Assembly: GCA_010094025.1 (NCBI GenBank)
Contig: ML991779.1
Span: 310,001 to 374,000, forward strand
Origin: Viridothelium virens
Lineage: Eukaryota > Ascomycota > Dothideomycetes > Trypetheliales > Trypetheliaceae
Reading direction: 5' to 3'
DNA length: 64,000 bases
Shown in pieces: positions 20,497 to 30,159 of this stretch. The notes under the pieces are model-generated. The model was not told where the DNA came from. It saw only the letters and a list, made by a program, of their open reading frames with translations, and ran no database searches. The first letter of the stretch is position 1. Each line of letters starts with the position of its first letter. Position numbers and translations under genes: made by a program.

Positions 20497-21969
20497 ATGC
20501 CCCCATGGGGAAGACCACCGGGGGGAGGTAACAAAAAGGCGAGAAGAGAATGGGAGAGACAGATGCGTGAATGGGATTCAATGCAACAACCAAGGTTTCA
20601 AGAACTTGACAGCGACGATGATGACGACGATGGACAAGGTGTTCATCTGGATCCGAAATATTTACAGCAACAAGGAGGAAGGTATTCTGGAGATGAGTTG
20701 TTTTTCACTGGCGCTGACATGGGAGCCTACTTGCGGAAACCGGCAAAGGGTCAAAATCGCTCCTACGAGAACTTGGCATACGGAGAGCCTCCTTACGAGT
20801 CGGATGACGATGAGGATGACGGGCAAGCAAACATGGCACTTCAAGTTGCGATGAAGGATAAAGAGCAAGAGCTCGTACGTAGCGCTTTGGCGCGAATCCA
20901 GCGCGCTCGCGAAAAGGGTAAACCGAACGTCAACCTCTCGCAAGAAGAGGTCGAGGCTCTGGAACGTCACCGAACTCATCAACAACAGATTACCGCGGCA
21001 TCCAGCTCCTCAAAACCTAAAAATGACAAGGCCAAAAAGCGTCCTAGCCGTCTATTCTCCAGCGGACCCTCTAGCACAGCGCCCAAATCCTCCAAATCAC
21101 GCTCTCGCAGATCCGGCGGCGGTCTCTCTTCCCAATCCCCCGACGAAATTACCCATAACATCAACTCCGCGCCTCCTGGAGGTGCCCCCGGTATCCTGGT
21201 CCCTGGTCCCGGAGGCACCTCAACCTACGCGCCCCTCGGTTTTCGTACACGAGACTCTCCACCCACAACCTCACGCTCCTCCCCCTCCCGCCCAACTTCG
21301 CGCTCCGCCTCCGGCTCCAAGCAGCAAACCTCCCCTCCCCAAATGTCCTACAACTCCTACTCCCTCTCCCAATACCCAAGCTCCCAATTCGCCTCTTCCA
21401 CCTCCGACTTCCGGCCTCCATCCTCCTCCTCTCGCAACTCTCCAACCCGCAGCCTCCCAGACGACCCCAACTGGGCACCCCGCTCCCGCTCCACCTCCAC
21501 CGCCAACCCCTCTCAAGAGGCCTCCGCTGCCTATCCCGGCGTCTACGCCTCCCACCAGCAGCAGCAGCCACCCTACCCGACATCCACCGGCCGCCGAAAC
21601 GTGTCTGGGCCTGCAGCGCCCGAGATCTCGTATTCGACCGTGCCGAGGCGGAAGCCGTTGAGTGCGGCGGGGACGGGAGCTGGGAGGCAGCCACTGCAGC
21701 CGCCGCCGCTGAGTCATGCGAGCCATTCCGATCCGTCTGGGATCAGGAGGGTTCCGGGGGGTGTGCCGGTGGGGATTGAGGTCGAGGTTGAGGAGAGTAG
21801 TAGTGAGGAGGGGGAGAGTAGTGAGGAGAGTGAGGAGGAAGGGCAGGGGGTGCAGGTGGAGTCGCAGAGGTATGCTGGGAGTGCGGGTGTGCGGGCGAGT
21901 TATGGGTATGGGTATGCGAGTGGGGCGAGAGGGGGAGGGAGTGGGTTTCAGCGGAGGTCGGGGAGGTGA
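20497..21969 (+). CDS. Large disordered acidic/Ser-Pro-rich protein, unknown
   Basis: ATG at 20497; 490 aa, one exon. The N-terminal ~170 residues look ordered or conserved: MPPWGRPPGGGNKKARREWE, an acidic run (DSDDDDDDG), then LRKPAKGQNRSYENLAYGEP and a coiled helix (KEQELVRSALARIQRAREKG). The remainder is Ser/Pro-rich and low complexity (SSPSRPTSRSASGS, SRNSPTRSLPDDPNW). An acidic stretch (VEVEESSSEEGESSEESEEE) and a Gly/Tyr-rich tail close the protein. No signal peptide, membrane helix or known domain. The distance to the PRA1 stop (26 nt) leaves almost no room for a separate promoter and 5' UTR, unless transcription starts inside PRA1. Confidence 0.65.
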   Translation: MPPWGRPPGGGNKKARREWERQMREWDSMQQPRFQELDSDDDDDDGQGVHLDPKYLQQQGGRYSGDELFFTGADMGAYLRKPAKGQNRSYENLAYGEPPYESDDDEDDGQANMALQVAMKDKEQELVRSALARIQRAREKGKPNVNLSQEEVEALERHRTHQQQITAASSSSKPKNDKAKKRPSRLFSSGPSSTAPKSSKSRSRRSGGGLSSQSPDEITHNINSAPPGGAPGILVPGPGGTSTYAPLGFRTRDSPPTTSRSSPSRPTSRSASGSKQQTSPPQMSYNSYSLSQYPSSQFASSTSDFRPPSSSSRNSPTRSLPDDPNWAPRSRSTSTANPSQEASAAYPGVYASHQQQQPPYPTSTGRRNVSGPAAPEISYSTVPRRKPLSAAGTGAGRQPLQPPPLSHASHSDPSGIRRVPGGVPVGIEVEVEESSSEEGESSEESEEEGQGVQVESQRYAGSAGVRASYGYGYASGARGGGSGFQRRSGR

Positions 21970-22393
21970 GAGAGCTTGACATGGAACGAGTAGTTCTTGG
22001 AGTCTATGGTGCAGAGCTTAAGGGTTTGCCTTCCTTCTTTTCGGGGATTGATTTTGATAGAAAAAACGAGGGCTTTTGCTATTCATTTTAATTGATTTAT
22101 TTTCAACTACATGTCATCAAACTCGGCGGTAAAGATTTCATATGAGATGAGCACCTAATGAGCGCTCTTGCTTGGGAGTTCTCTATTCGGTTCCTAGGGA
22201 CTGATGAGGAAGGGGTTACATGTGCAGGATTAAGCATAAAGTGCTCTGGTAGGGTCTTTGTCAAGATTCACTAGATATGGCACTACATGTACAGATTGCT
22301 CGTTTACGTTTCCGACTTGTGTGAACGTAGTCGAAAGGTCTTATATTCGTTTTGCCAAGACATAACAAGACAACCTACTTTTGACGGGCGGAG
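21970..22393. other. Convergent 3' region
   Basis: About 0.42 kb between the stop of the 490-aa gene and the stop of the STK19 gene. AT-rich near 22080-22110, as in 3' UTRs. Nothing else seen. Confidence 0.5.
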
Positions 22394-23623
22394 TCACAAA
22401 GCCCTGATTCCCACTCCCACGCTTTGCGTATTGAAGCATTCAACTAAGCCACCTCCGACTGCTTCTTCCAGCACCCACTCAAGCTTCAACCCCCAGAAGC
22501 TTCTCCATTTCTTCGTCCTTCCAGGCAAGACCGCTGCACTTTCGCCTCTCGCGGCACGAGCCTTACTAGCAGGATCGTCCGCAGCGATGCCACCATCCCA
22601 TCGCTCGCGAAGTAGCGAAAGCGGTGCCTCCCTATGCCTCGGCGACGCTTTGGACAACAGAGAAATGAGGTGCTGACGCGCAGAAACAAGCAACTTCAGG
22701 TATGGCCCGATATTCGGCAGCGACGGCGCAAGATTGTGTTTCACAGCCAACGCATCGTCTTCGAAATTCAGACCTCGTCCACCACCTCCGGAAGAGTGTA
22801 CAATGCCTATGCCACCAACCGCGGCGACAGATCCTGACGCAGCTGACGATCCAGCAGAAGAGAGCGAAGCAAGCAATCCTGATGTCGGACTCGACGCGCC
22901 TGGACGGAGGAAATCTGACATCTTAGTCGCGTGGGCGGCGGTCAAAAGGCCAGCCGTCATCAATGCCACCGCTTCTCCTTTGGTGAAGTTCGACCCTGAG
23001 ACCGTCACCGCCGTTGGATGGGAGCGTAGGACTTCCAGGTACTTCGACTTGAGCTCGGCACTGAGCTGGTCATTTTGCGTCACGAGGCGCTCCCAGTCAT
23101 CCATGAGCACAAGACCCTCTCCGAATGTAGCAGCACCGGATCCACGTCCTGAGATGACAATTTTGCGGATTGTGCCAGTCTTCAGAAGCTCGGAGATCTC
23201 GCGTTCGGCGGCGGTCGGTGCTGGGCTGAGTGCGTGGATGTGCGCGACGGAGACAACAGGCGGGAGATTCAGTCTGAAGTTAAGGACTTCCGCTATTCGT
23301 GTGGAACTCATACCAGCTGCACGCTCCGGAACTTCGCTGAAAGTGCGCTTTTGGATGTACCGCATCAGGTCGATGATATTGCTGACAGGTCGGTCGATTT
23401 GCAGGGAAGTTATGATACCCGTGTCGACCAAAGCATCAACCTCATGTTCCTCAGATGTTTCATTTTGTTTGGAGTGTGACTTTGTGACGGGTTGAGAAGG
23501 CTTGCGACGCTGTGCATTTGCAAAGGGAGAACCGGAAGAGGCGCGACGTAGGGCTTTTATGGGGTCTTTCTTTTGCGATTTTGAGACTCGGGATGTCTTC
23601 GTGAGCTTCGACTCAAATACCAT
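22394..23623 (-). CDS. STK19 homologue (winged-helix nuclear protein)
   Basis: ATG at 23623; 409 aa, one exon. The basic N-terminus (MVFESKLTKTSRVSKSQKKD) is followed by the Stk19-type core: NIIDLMRYIQKRTFSEVPER, LNFRLNLPPVVSVAHIHALS, EISELLKTGTIRKIVISGRG, then FGEGLVLMDDWERLV. A long helical region and a Gly/Ser-rich linker follow, then LPNIGPYLKLLVSARQHLIS and a final RTKKWRSFWGLKLEWVLEEA block. The family was first called serine/threonine kinase 19 but lacks kinase motifs. It is now viewed as a winged-helix DNA-binding protein and, in human cells, a transcription-coupled repair factor. Divergent from DGAT2. Confidence 0.75.
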   Translation of the reverse strand: MVFESKLTKTSRVSKSQKKDPIKALRRASSGSPFANAQRRKPSQPVTKSHSKQNETSEEHEVDALVDTGIITSLQIDRPVSNIIDLMRYIQKRTFSEVPERAAGMSSTRIAEVLNFRLNLPPVVSVAHIHALSPAPTAAEREISELLKTGTIRKIVISGRGSGAATFGEGLVLMDDWERLVTQNDQLSAELKSKYLEVLRSHPTAVTVSGSNFTKGEAVALMTAGLLTAAHATKMSDFLRPGASSPTSGLLASLSSAGSSAASGSVAAVGGIGIVHSSGGGGRGLNFEDDALAVKHNLAPSLPNIGPYLKLLVSARQHLISLLSKASPRHREAPLSLLRERWDGGIAADDPASKARAARGESAAVLPGRTKKWRSFWGLKLEWVLEEAVGGGLVECFNTQSVGVGIRAL

Positions 23624-24104
23624 GTCCGGTCCATGAGAGATGGAAGAGCAGGAAGAGTACTGTGGTTAAGGATTAGATTTGAACGGGATCGTGGTAGGAT
23701 GTCTGTGCGATGAGTAATATGTAGTGGCAAAATGAAGACGGCGCGGCTGTCCCATCTGCAACCATTCCGAGATATTGCGCCTATTTCCAGACGTTCTGAG
23801 CAATCCCGACGCGCATCGACGGAGACTGTGATCTGTGTCTCGGGAGAGTTGCAGTTGCAGCAAAGCAGATGCGGGCAAAGTACCTTGAAGCTTGGAGCTT
23901 CTTAGAAGCTTACGACGTCACTGCTCCATCCACCCATTGGTGCATTGGTCCCCCCAACATTCGGTTCCGTCCCTTGAATATTGTTTCCAGATCCTTTTTC
24001 CCCAATCAAGTGGCGTCCACAAAGTCATGGAAAGGTAGCATAATATATTGACCGTGCAGTCATTCTAGGTAGTTGTTCACTCTCTTCATTTCCAATCGCT
24101 CGCC
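23624..24104. promoter_or_regulatory. Shared STK19 / DGAT2 upstream region
   Basis: About 480 bp between divergent genes. A TATA-like ATAATATATT lies near 24040-24050, roughly 60 bp before the DGAT2 ATG. Otherwise unremarkable. Confidence 0.35.
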
Positions 24105-25574
24105 ATGTCTCTCAATCCGGAACCTTCGCAACCTGCCGAGCGTGCAGAGCATCAGCTTCAACTCAAGTCTTACAAAGAAGCTTTGATCGAGTCTGAAGAG
24201 GAACAACAGGAACAAAATGAGCTGGCGCAAGATGGACAACCGGTTGGTAGCAATGAATTCGAGATTTCGGGAACTGGCATGAGCAAGGCACCCCCAAGCC
24301 CTCAGAGGAAAGGAGGACACCGCCGAAGCCTATCCTTGAAAGCCAACGGAGTAAAGAAGGAGAAGACTGATGTGAACGATAATGCTCTGGAGTTTGAGAA
24401 ATATCAAGGCTCGAATGGCGATGTTCTTGCGAGTACGAAGCCAGATGATTCGTACGAAAAGGCGCTCCGGCAAGATGAAAAAGAGAAGCCAAAACCAAAA
24501 GAGCGTAAAGGTAGTTTGGCAAGTGGCCGACAAGCTGGTGCCGGCTGGGAAACAAGCAGCATACGATGGGCACCTTTCAACATACCACTGCAACGCCGCT
24601 TACAGACCGGAATGGTTCTTCTACATACACTGTCAATCGCTGGCATGCTAGCATTCTTCTTCCTCCTCTGCACTATCCCTTTACTCTGGCCCATCTTAAT
24701 GCCCTATCTCCTTCACGTCCTTTTCTCCAAAGCCGGCACCAGCGGCGAACTCTCCTATCGCAACAACTGGCTACGCTCCCTCTCCATATGGTCTCTCTTC
24801 GCCTCCTACTTCCCCGCTCGCCTCCATCGCTCAGAAGAGCTCCCTCCAACCCGCAAGTACATCTTCGGCTATCACCCCCACGGAATCATTAGCCACGGCG
24901 CCTTCACCGCGTTTGCTACTGAAGCCCTTGGATTCTCCCAGCTCTTTCCAGGCATCACCAACACCCTCCTCACACTCGACTCCAATTTCCGCATCCCTCT
25001 CTACCGTGATTACGCCCTCCGTATGGGCCTCGCCAGCGTATCGCGCGAATCCTGCGAGAACTTGCTTTCGAAAGGCGGGCCCAATAAGGAGGGCATGGGC
25101 CGGGCCATTACGATCGTCGTTGGCGGGGCCCGTGAATCGCTGGATGCACAACCCCACAGCCTAAAGCTTGTGCTGGCGCGTAGAAAGGGCTTCGTCAAGC
25201 TAGCGATCCGGGCGGGTGCAGACTTGGTGCCGGTCCTGGCCTTTGGAGAGAATGAGCTGTATGAGCAGTTTCAGCCGGATCGACACCCGCTCGTGCACAA
25301 GTTGCAGCTGTGGGTGAAGAAGCATTTTGGATTTACCGTGCCGCTATTTCATGCGAGGGGCATTTTCAATTATGATTTCGGCATGATGCCGTATCGACGG
25401 CCGCTGAACGTGGTGGTGGGACGGCCGCTAATGGTGCAGCAGCAGAGCAAACCGGAGGATAAGTACGTTGAGGAGCTCCACGCTGAGTATGTAAAGGAAT
25501 TGAAGAGGATCTGGGATGAATGGAAAGACGTGTTTGCGAAGGAGAGGACTGGTGAGTTGGAGATTGTGGAATAG
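24105..25574 (+). CDS. DGA1: Diacylglycerol O-acyltransferase, DGAT2 family
   Basis: ATG at 24105; 489 aa, one exon. A ~150-residue hydrophilic Lys/Glu-rich N-terminal extension precedes two close membrane segments (MVLLHTLSIAGMLAFFFLLC and TIPLLWPILMPYLLHVLF). The DGAT2 signature HPHG is at residues 257-260 (FGYHPHGIISHGAF). The downstream blocks GGARESLDA, LARRKGFVKLAIRAGADLVP and VLAFGENELY, followed by the RRPLNVVVGRPL strand, are all family hallmarks. Role: last step of triacylglycerol synthesis at the ER/lipid droplet (acyl-CoA + diacylglycerol). The extension is longer than in yeast Dga1. Convergent with the mysC-like gene (157 bp between stops). Confidence 0.93.
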   Translation: MSLNPEPSQPAERAEHQLQLKSYKEALIESEEEQQEQNELAQDGQPVGSNEFEISGTGMSKAPPSPQRKGGHRRSLSLKANGVKKEKTDVNDNALEFEKYQGSNGDVLASTKPDDSYEKALRQDEKEKPKPKERKGSLASGRQAGAGWETSSIRWAPFNIPLQRRLQTGMVLLHTLSIAGMLAFFFLLCTIPLLWPILMPYLLHVLFSKAGTSGELSYRNNWLRSLSIWSLFASYFPARLHRSEELPPTRKYIFGYHPHGIISHGAFTAFATEALGFSQLFPGITNTLLTLDSNFRIPLYRDYALRMGLASVSRESCENLLSKGGPNKEGMGRAITIVVGGARESLDAQPHSLKLVLARRKGFVKLAIRAGADLVPVLAFGENELYEQFQPDRHPLVHKLQLWVKKHFGFTVPLFHARGIFNYDFGMMPYRRPLNVVVGRPLMVQQQSKPEDKYVEELHAEYVKELKRIWDEWKDVFAKERTGELEIVE

Positions 25575-25731
25575 TAACGACCTTTCACCACTTTTGACGG
25601 TCTGATTTGTACCATCACCATTTTGACATTTAGTAGACTGGGAAGTGATTCAATTTCACGGAGGATTAAGATCAATAGCAAAGAGCATTAGCCGCGGGGC
25701 CGGTGAAATCTATTAGTCTCTAAACTGCAAC

Positions 25732-27318
25732 TCAACACTCAAATACCTTCCCCGTACTGATGTTAAGTCTACTCCATCTCCTTCCAGTCAATAAAAAGTA
25801 AGCAAATCTTAACGGCCAGTATACATGGTATAGCCACCACCATGGCCAAGGGTCCCAGACTTCGAAAGTGCCGTCTTTCCAGAAAAGCAGATGTTGCAGG
25901 CAGACACTGCAGTCACTAAGAAGAGCTGATAAAGAGACCCCTTTTCCAGTCGCAAAGGATGTCAAGAAAGAAACCAAGGGAAGTAAGACAGAGGCCACAA
26001 GGTCATGTCCTGACCAGTAGTACTTCTGCGGCTCTTCAGGCCAGATAATCGGGTTCTCCATGCCGCCATTAGTGAAGCTCGAGCCATTAGCCTTGATTGC
26101 CTTCTCCTGTTGCAGCCGAGTGAACGCGTCCTTGGGTCCATCAAGTACGTCGAGATATTCCGCAATCATATTGGGGTTCTCTCGAAACAGCACCACCGCC
26201 GTGTGTGCTCTCGGATTACACTCAATTGGCCATAGCTCAACCCCCGACCCAGCCGCCCCTCCTCTTCCTTCCATCTCCCTTACATCCTCCTCTCTGACAA
26301 GAAAGTCAAAGCTCAAGTGCCCCGTAAACGCCTCTCCTTGCCTTTCCGCGAACGTTCGCGTAAACTCCAGCATCCCCTGCGCCAACGGCGACTCCCGTGG
26401 CAGCGCCTCATAGTGCATCAGGAGGTCCGAAGACGGACACGCAACGAATGCACGGACGCTACCGCGAACGACAAGCGCATGAGTGCAGTACTCCGGACCG
26501 CGGATGTACTGCTGCAGAATCCAGGGCGTCTGGGCTGAGATGCGGAGGGCTAGAAGATGCTCCTCTGTTTCTGACCACGACGGACGCGGCAGGAGCGTCA
26601 TGTTGCCGCGAGCCGCGTCGTCGAGCGTGAGCGACTTGAGGATGAATTGCTTCGTCCCTTGTGCGCCTTGCAAGATGTCGAGTGCAGTGTCTTGGGATGT
26701 GACGGTATGGGTCTCCGGAACGTTAAGACCCAGGGACGCAGTGTGCTCGATGAAGCTGTGTTTCTCGTGCAGCGTCTGCGTGGTCGAGATGTCGAACTGA
26801 ACGGCGCGACATGTGGTCAGACGCTCGATTGTTTCTTTGGCTGCACCGTCCTCGACAGCTGACGCGACGCCCGAGCAGCTGACCCAGAGGTGGACATTCT
26901 CGTGGGTGATGATGTCGAGAAGGGACTGGATGTAGCGATTGGAGCCGTGCTCTGCAGAGGGAGCGGTTAGGCTGTAGAATTTGCGGATACTTTTGGAGAC
27001 TCGGCCCGGGTTCAGGGCGCCACAGGGCTCGAAGTCGGCTCCAATAACGTTGTGACCCGCGGCATAGAATTGACGGGCGAGAGAGAGGCCCTTGGACATT
27101 CCAACACCAGTGACCAGAATCGTCTTTGGTTCAAAATAGGGGGTGGATGTACCTCGAATGAGACGACGTCGTTTTGTGGCTTCATCTCGAATGAGAACAT
27201 TCGCTATTAAACTTAGAGCGAGAAAGAATGTATCTTGCGGTAAGGTAATCAGACTAAGAGCTATGAGAGATGCATTCTTGAGTGAATAAGCTAGCCACCC
27301 CTGCCTGTCTGCTGGCAT
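25732..27318 (-). CDS. mysC: ATP-grasp amino-acid ligase of mycosporine synthesis (MysC-like)
   Basis: ATG at 27318; 528 aa, one exon. A hydrophobic N-terminal region (residues ~15-43) is followed by a Rossmann-like pre-ATP-grasp domain (TILVTGVGMSKGLSLARQFY and VIGADFEPCG). The ATP-grasp fold has KQFILKSL (nucleotide-binding Lys near 228), WILQQYIRGPEYCTHALV, GHLSFDFLV and the metal-binding ELWPIECNPRAH (Glu366, Asn368). The C-terminal region is Trp-rich and partly hydrophobic. In cyanobacterial and actinobacterial clusters this enzyme uses ATP to join 4-deoxygadusol to an amino acid (glycine there) as an imine-linked mycosporine. The amino acid used here cannot be read from sequence. Same strand as mysB (489 bp between them). 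Confidence 0.85.
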   Translation of the reverse strand: MPADRQGWLAYSLKNASLIALSLITLPQDTFFLALSLIANVLIRDEATKRRRLIRGTSTPYFEPKTILVTGVGMSKGLSLARQFYAAGHNVIGADFEPCGALNPGRVSKSIRKFYSLTAPSAEHGSNRYIQSLLDIITHENVHLWVSCSGVASAVEDGAAKETIERLTTCRAVQFDISTTQTLHEKHSFIEHTASLGLNVPETHTVTSQDTALDILQGAQGTKQFILKSLTLDDAARGNMTLLPRPSWSETEEHLLALRISAQTPWILQQYIRGPEYCTHALVVRGSVRAFVACPSSDLLMHYEALPRESPLAQGMLEFTRTFAERQGEAFTGHLSFDFLVREEDVREMEGRGGAAGSGVELWPIECNPRAHTAVVLFRENPNMIAEYLDVLDGPKDAFTRLQQEKAIKANGSSFTNGGMENPIIWPEEPQKYYWSGHDLVASVLLPLVSFLTSFATGKGVSLSALLSDCSVCLQHLLFWKDGTFEVWDPWPWWWLYHVYWPLRFAYFLLTGRRWSRLNISTGKVFEC

Positions 27319-27807
27319 GTTGAATCGTGAAGTAGTCTTGAGACACTTACAGGGCTTTCATAGGTGAATCCAGAGCTAAGTATGGTGATAGTAAACTAGT
27401 CGGTACCACGGATGGCCTACCATGAAGACTACGTCATGATCCTAAGTTTTTCAGTCTTTACTTATTCGTGAGCCTTATCCTTTACGATAGCCTGGGCGGC
27501 TTCAGGGCTGCACTGAGTTGAGCATATGCTTTGCCAGCAGTACAATGCCTTTGAGACTACAGAAAATTTAGAAGTCTATCCAACCAATGTTTGCGGTCTA
27601 CATATATGCAGCAGGTAGAGTAATCGTCTGACACTGCCAGGGTTTTGACCAGGCCACATTCTGTGCTTTTATCCCGTCCCGTCTCGGGTCCTCTTACCCT
27701 CTATTCTTCGAGCCTCCTCCGATTCCCTCACTCCTCCGCCCGCCGCCAAAGGCAATCTGGGTTGGGCTTCTTCCTACCTAGTCTCACTATGAATCCTGAT
27801 AACTTTG
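27319..27807. promoter_or_regulatory. mysC upstream region
   Basis: About 490 bp between the mysB stop and the mysC ATG on the same strand. It must hold the mysB 3' UTR and mysC promoter. No clear motif recognised. Confidence 0.35.
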
Positions 27808-28775
27808 TTAATTTTCCTCGTTGGTACATCTTGAAATTTCAACGGCGTCCTGGAAACTCAAGTCAATCACCTTTTGTCTAGTGCATGCCTTTTGAGGCCT
27901 TACCGGAACGCCTGTTGGCTCGAAGCTATGGACAAGCTTGCTATCATATACCAGATCTGGATTGCCTTTTGACGAGGACAGATCAAGTTCCACCTTGTAC
28001 TGTTTGGAGGTTCGGTCCTTGAATCTCGGGTCAACACCACGAGGACCATTGGTCTGAATTGCGGTCCGCTTCTGTTCAACGGAGCTGCGCACATATTCCA
28101 GATAAGGCGGATTCCCGGGCTTGATTACATTATCTGCAGCAAGAACAGAGCCTGGAGTGATGAGTCGCAATTCTTCGCACAACTTCAGATCTGTCGTGTA
28201 CGCCGGCTTGTAATGGTCAAGGAACATGAGGTCAATGTGCTTCAGGTCTCCGCTAGAATGAAGCCGCTTGATGGAGGCATCGCTGGTTCCAATGATCACT
28301 TTGACAACGTCGCTTAGGCCAGCCAGGTCGACAAGTGACATTATGACTGCACCAAACACCGGGTGCCGTTCCAGACTGTAATATCTTTGGCCGCCTGATC
28401 GCTTGACAGCGTCTCCGAAAAGGATACAGGAGTAACCGACGTAACCTCCACATTCTACCTGTATTTGCGTCAATCGGGAAATCATCGATGCAGCCGGCCT
28501 AAGTGAATCTGAGGGGTTTGACTGACCATGGTCTCTGGCTTGACTTCTTCAATAAGGTCTGTGACTATCTTTCCTTTGTCTTCTCCCACATTCATGAGAT
28601 AATTCTTGGTTCTTCCGTATTCATCTATCGCAGCGAGGACTTTCCTTGGTGATCCTCTAATGGCATCAATGTCCGATCGATTATAAATGTATTGCAACAG
28701 CTCTGTCTCACGACCATCATCAAAGAAGATCTCTGGCTCCTCGACATAGGCCTTAGCCTGATCAAATTTGGTCAT
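27808..28775 (-). CDS. mysB: O-methyltransferase of mycosporine synthesis (MysB-like, catechol-OMT fold)
   Basis: Exons 28775-28527, 28458-27904 and 27849-27808; introns 68 nt (GTCAGT/TACAG) and 54 nt (GTAAGG/TCCAG), giving 281 aa. The first splice creates the SAM motif ETMVECGGYVGYSC (Gly87-Gly91). The catechol-OMT metal/catalytic residues are placed at Asp164 (MFLDHYKPAY) with Lys167, and Asp192-Asn193 (SVLAADNVIKPG). In the known pathway MysB methylates 2-demethyl-4-deoxygadusol to 4-deoxygadusol with S-adenosylmethionine. The second intron is a multiple of three and has no stop, so retention would add 18 residues near the C-terminus. Divergent from the cyclase gene, which supports the pathway assignment. 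Confidence 0.87.
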
Positions 28776-30159
28776 CGTGTAGCGTACAGAACTCTCCTAT
28801 CTTGTGTGGTGTTCCTTCAATCATCCAAGTGGGCTATGTTTGGATTCGATCTTGTGCAATATGACACAACATGGAGCTTGCATCAAATTACGCAGCAAAT
28901 TTAGACCGACAGGTTTGAGTGCAGTCAGACTATGTCACAGGGACGAGGAAAGCTTTGCAGATCCAAGAACTGAATACCCGACGGCAACCTGCATTACAAT
29001 TCAACTCGATCACAAGCTGGTAATCTCGCGTCCGTTGTCGGGTGATGCGGGGGGCTTAGCTCTTGCTTAGCTCCTTGGGCGTGGGGATCCTATTTCGTAG
29101 TACATAACGCAATGGGGTAACGCATAACATTTTAACGCGACGACAGACCGCTGACAGATTTAGCTAGATTCGATCACCTTCGGAAAAGATTGCACCGTTC
29201 TCATCGCGTCAATGCAGGAACAGATGAAAAACTTTTGAAAGACAAACATCATGACGTCGTCAATCGCTAAACTGAGGATGGTTAGACCAGTAGATCCACG
29301 CGAACAACGCCGAGTCCTCCATCGTGAATACCCACTACTTCTCATGTAGCAGGCCAAGAAATTGTTGAGTGCGCGATTTTCTAGGATGCTGCTGTCATTG
29401 ACTGTCCAATCTGGCTTGGAATTGACTTTTTGGCGGCAACTTAGCGCACCTGATGGGCGCGGCGTGGACTCCGTTCAGCATAAAGCATGGTTACTTGCAT
29501 TTGCGTAACATGGGGATTTACCGCGCAGCTCAGCGTAAAGATTTCCAAGATCGCGCTAGGATCTAAGACCCCACGCCGGACTTTACTCCTGCCCCCCTGC
29601 AGTTCTTCTAGACTTGAACCGTCCGCAGAGCTTCCCCACGAAAGCTTGGCTCTGACCTTGATTGTCGTCAGACTGGACCAACTGGGTAGGACCCCTGACA
29701 ATATCCGAAAGCTGAGACGCTCTTTCATTGAGCTAAGGTCGGTCCGGCGACGTCTCTGTTGACGCGATACATCACAACCTCGTCCGAGATGGTTCGAAGA
29801 GCGGGTCGGCGGAAAGTGCTTGAGAGAAGAACTGTGCCCGGCATTTGCACCTCGATGTCATCTGCGCGAGCTGCATGAGGAAAGGGCTATGGCCTATCCT
29901 TGGGATTCCTTGAGCCCACATGGGCAGGCAGAACGGACGAGAGCGGCAGTGGTTGACGTTATGTTCTCTAGCCGAAGGTCAATCACTCCAAGCCAGCAGT
30001 AAACCCTTGTCAATTAGTCCGACGCGTCTGTTAGAGCACGTATATATTCGTTTTCGCGCCGCGTTGCACAAGGTTCAAGAGCACCTGTCCTTCTCTTGTT
30101 GCATCCGTGTCTTCGGAACCTACTTCTCCTTCCATTCTTCTTAGTCCATTCTTCTCAAA
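28776..30159. promoter_or_regulatory. 1.4-kb bidirectional promoter region of mysB and mysA
   Basis: No convincing gene: open frames are short, and I found no splice-consistent assembly. This is the only space for control of both divergent pathway genes. A TATA-like TATATATTCG lies at 30041-30050, about 115 bp before the mysA ATG. The last 70 bp before that ATG is CT-rich, as in fungal 5' UTRs. Confidence 0.45.

Noticed and set aside
22734-23495. 253-codon plus-strand frame
   Set aside because: Antisense to STK19, which has recognisable motifs.
24105-25574. DGAT2 as a member of the mys cluster
   Set aside because: It is a conserved lipid-synthesis gene that is merely convergent with mysC; no pathway reason.
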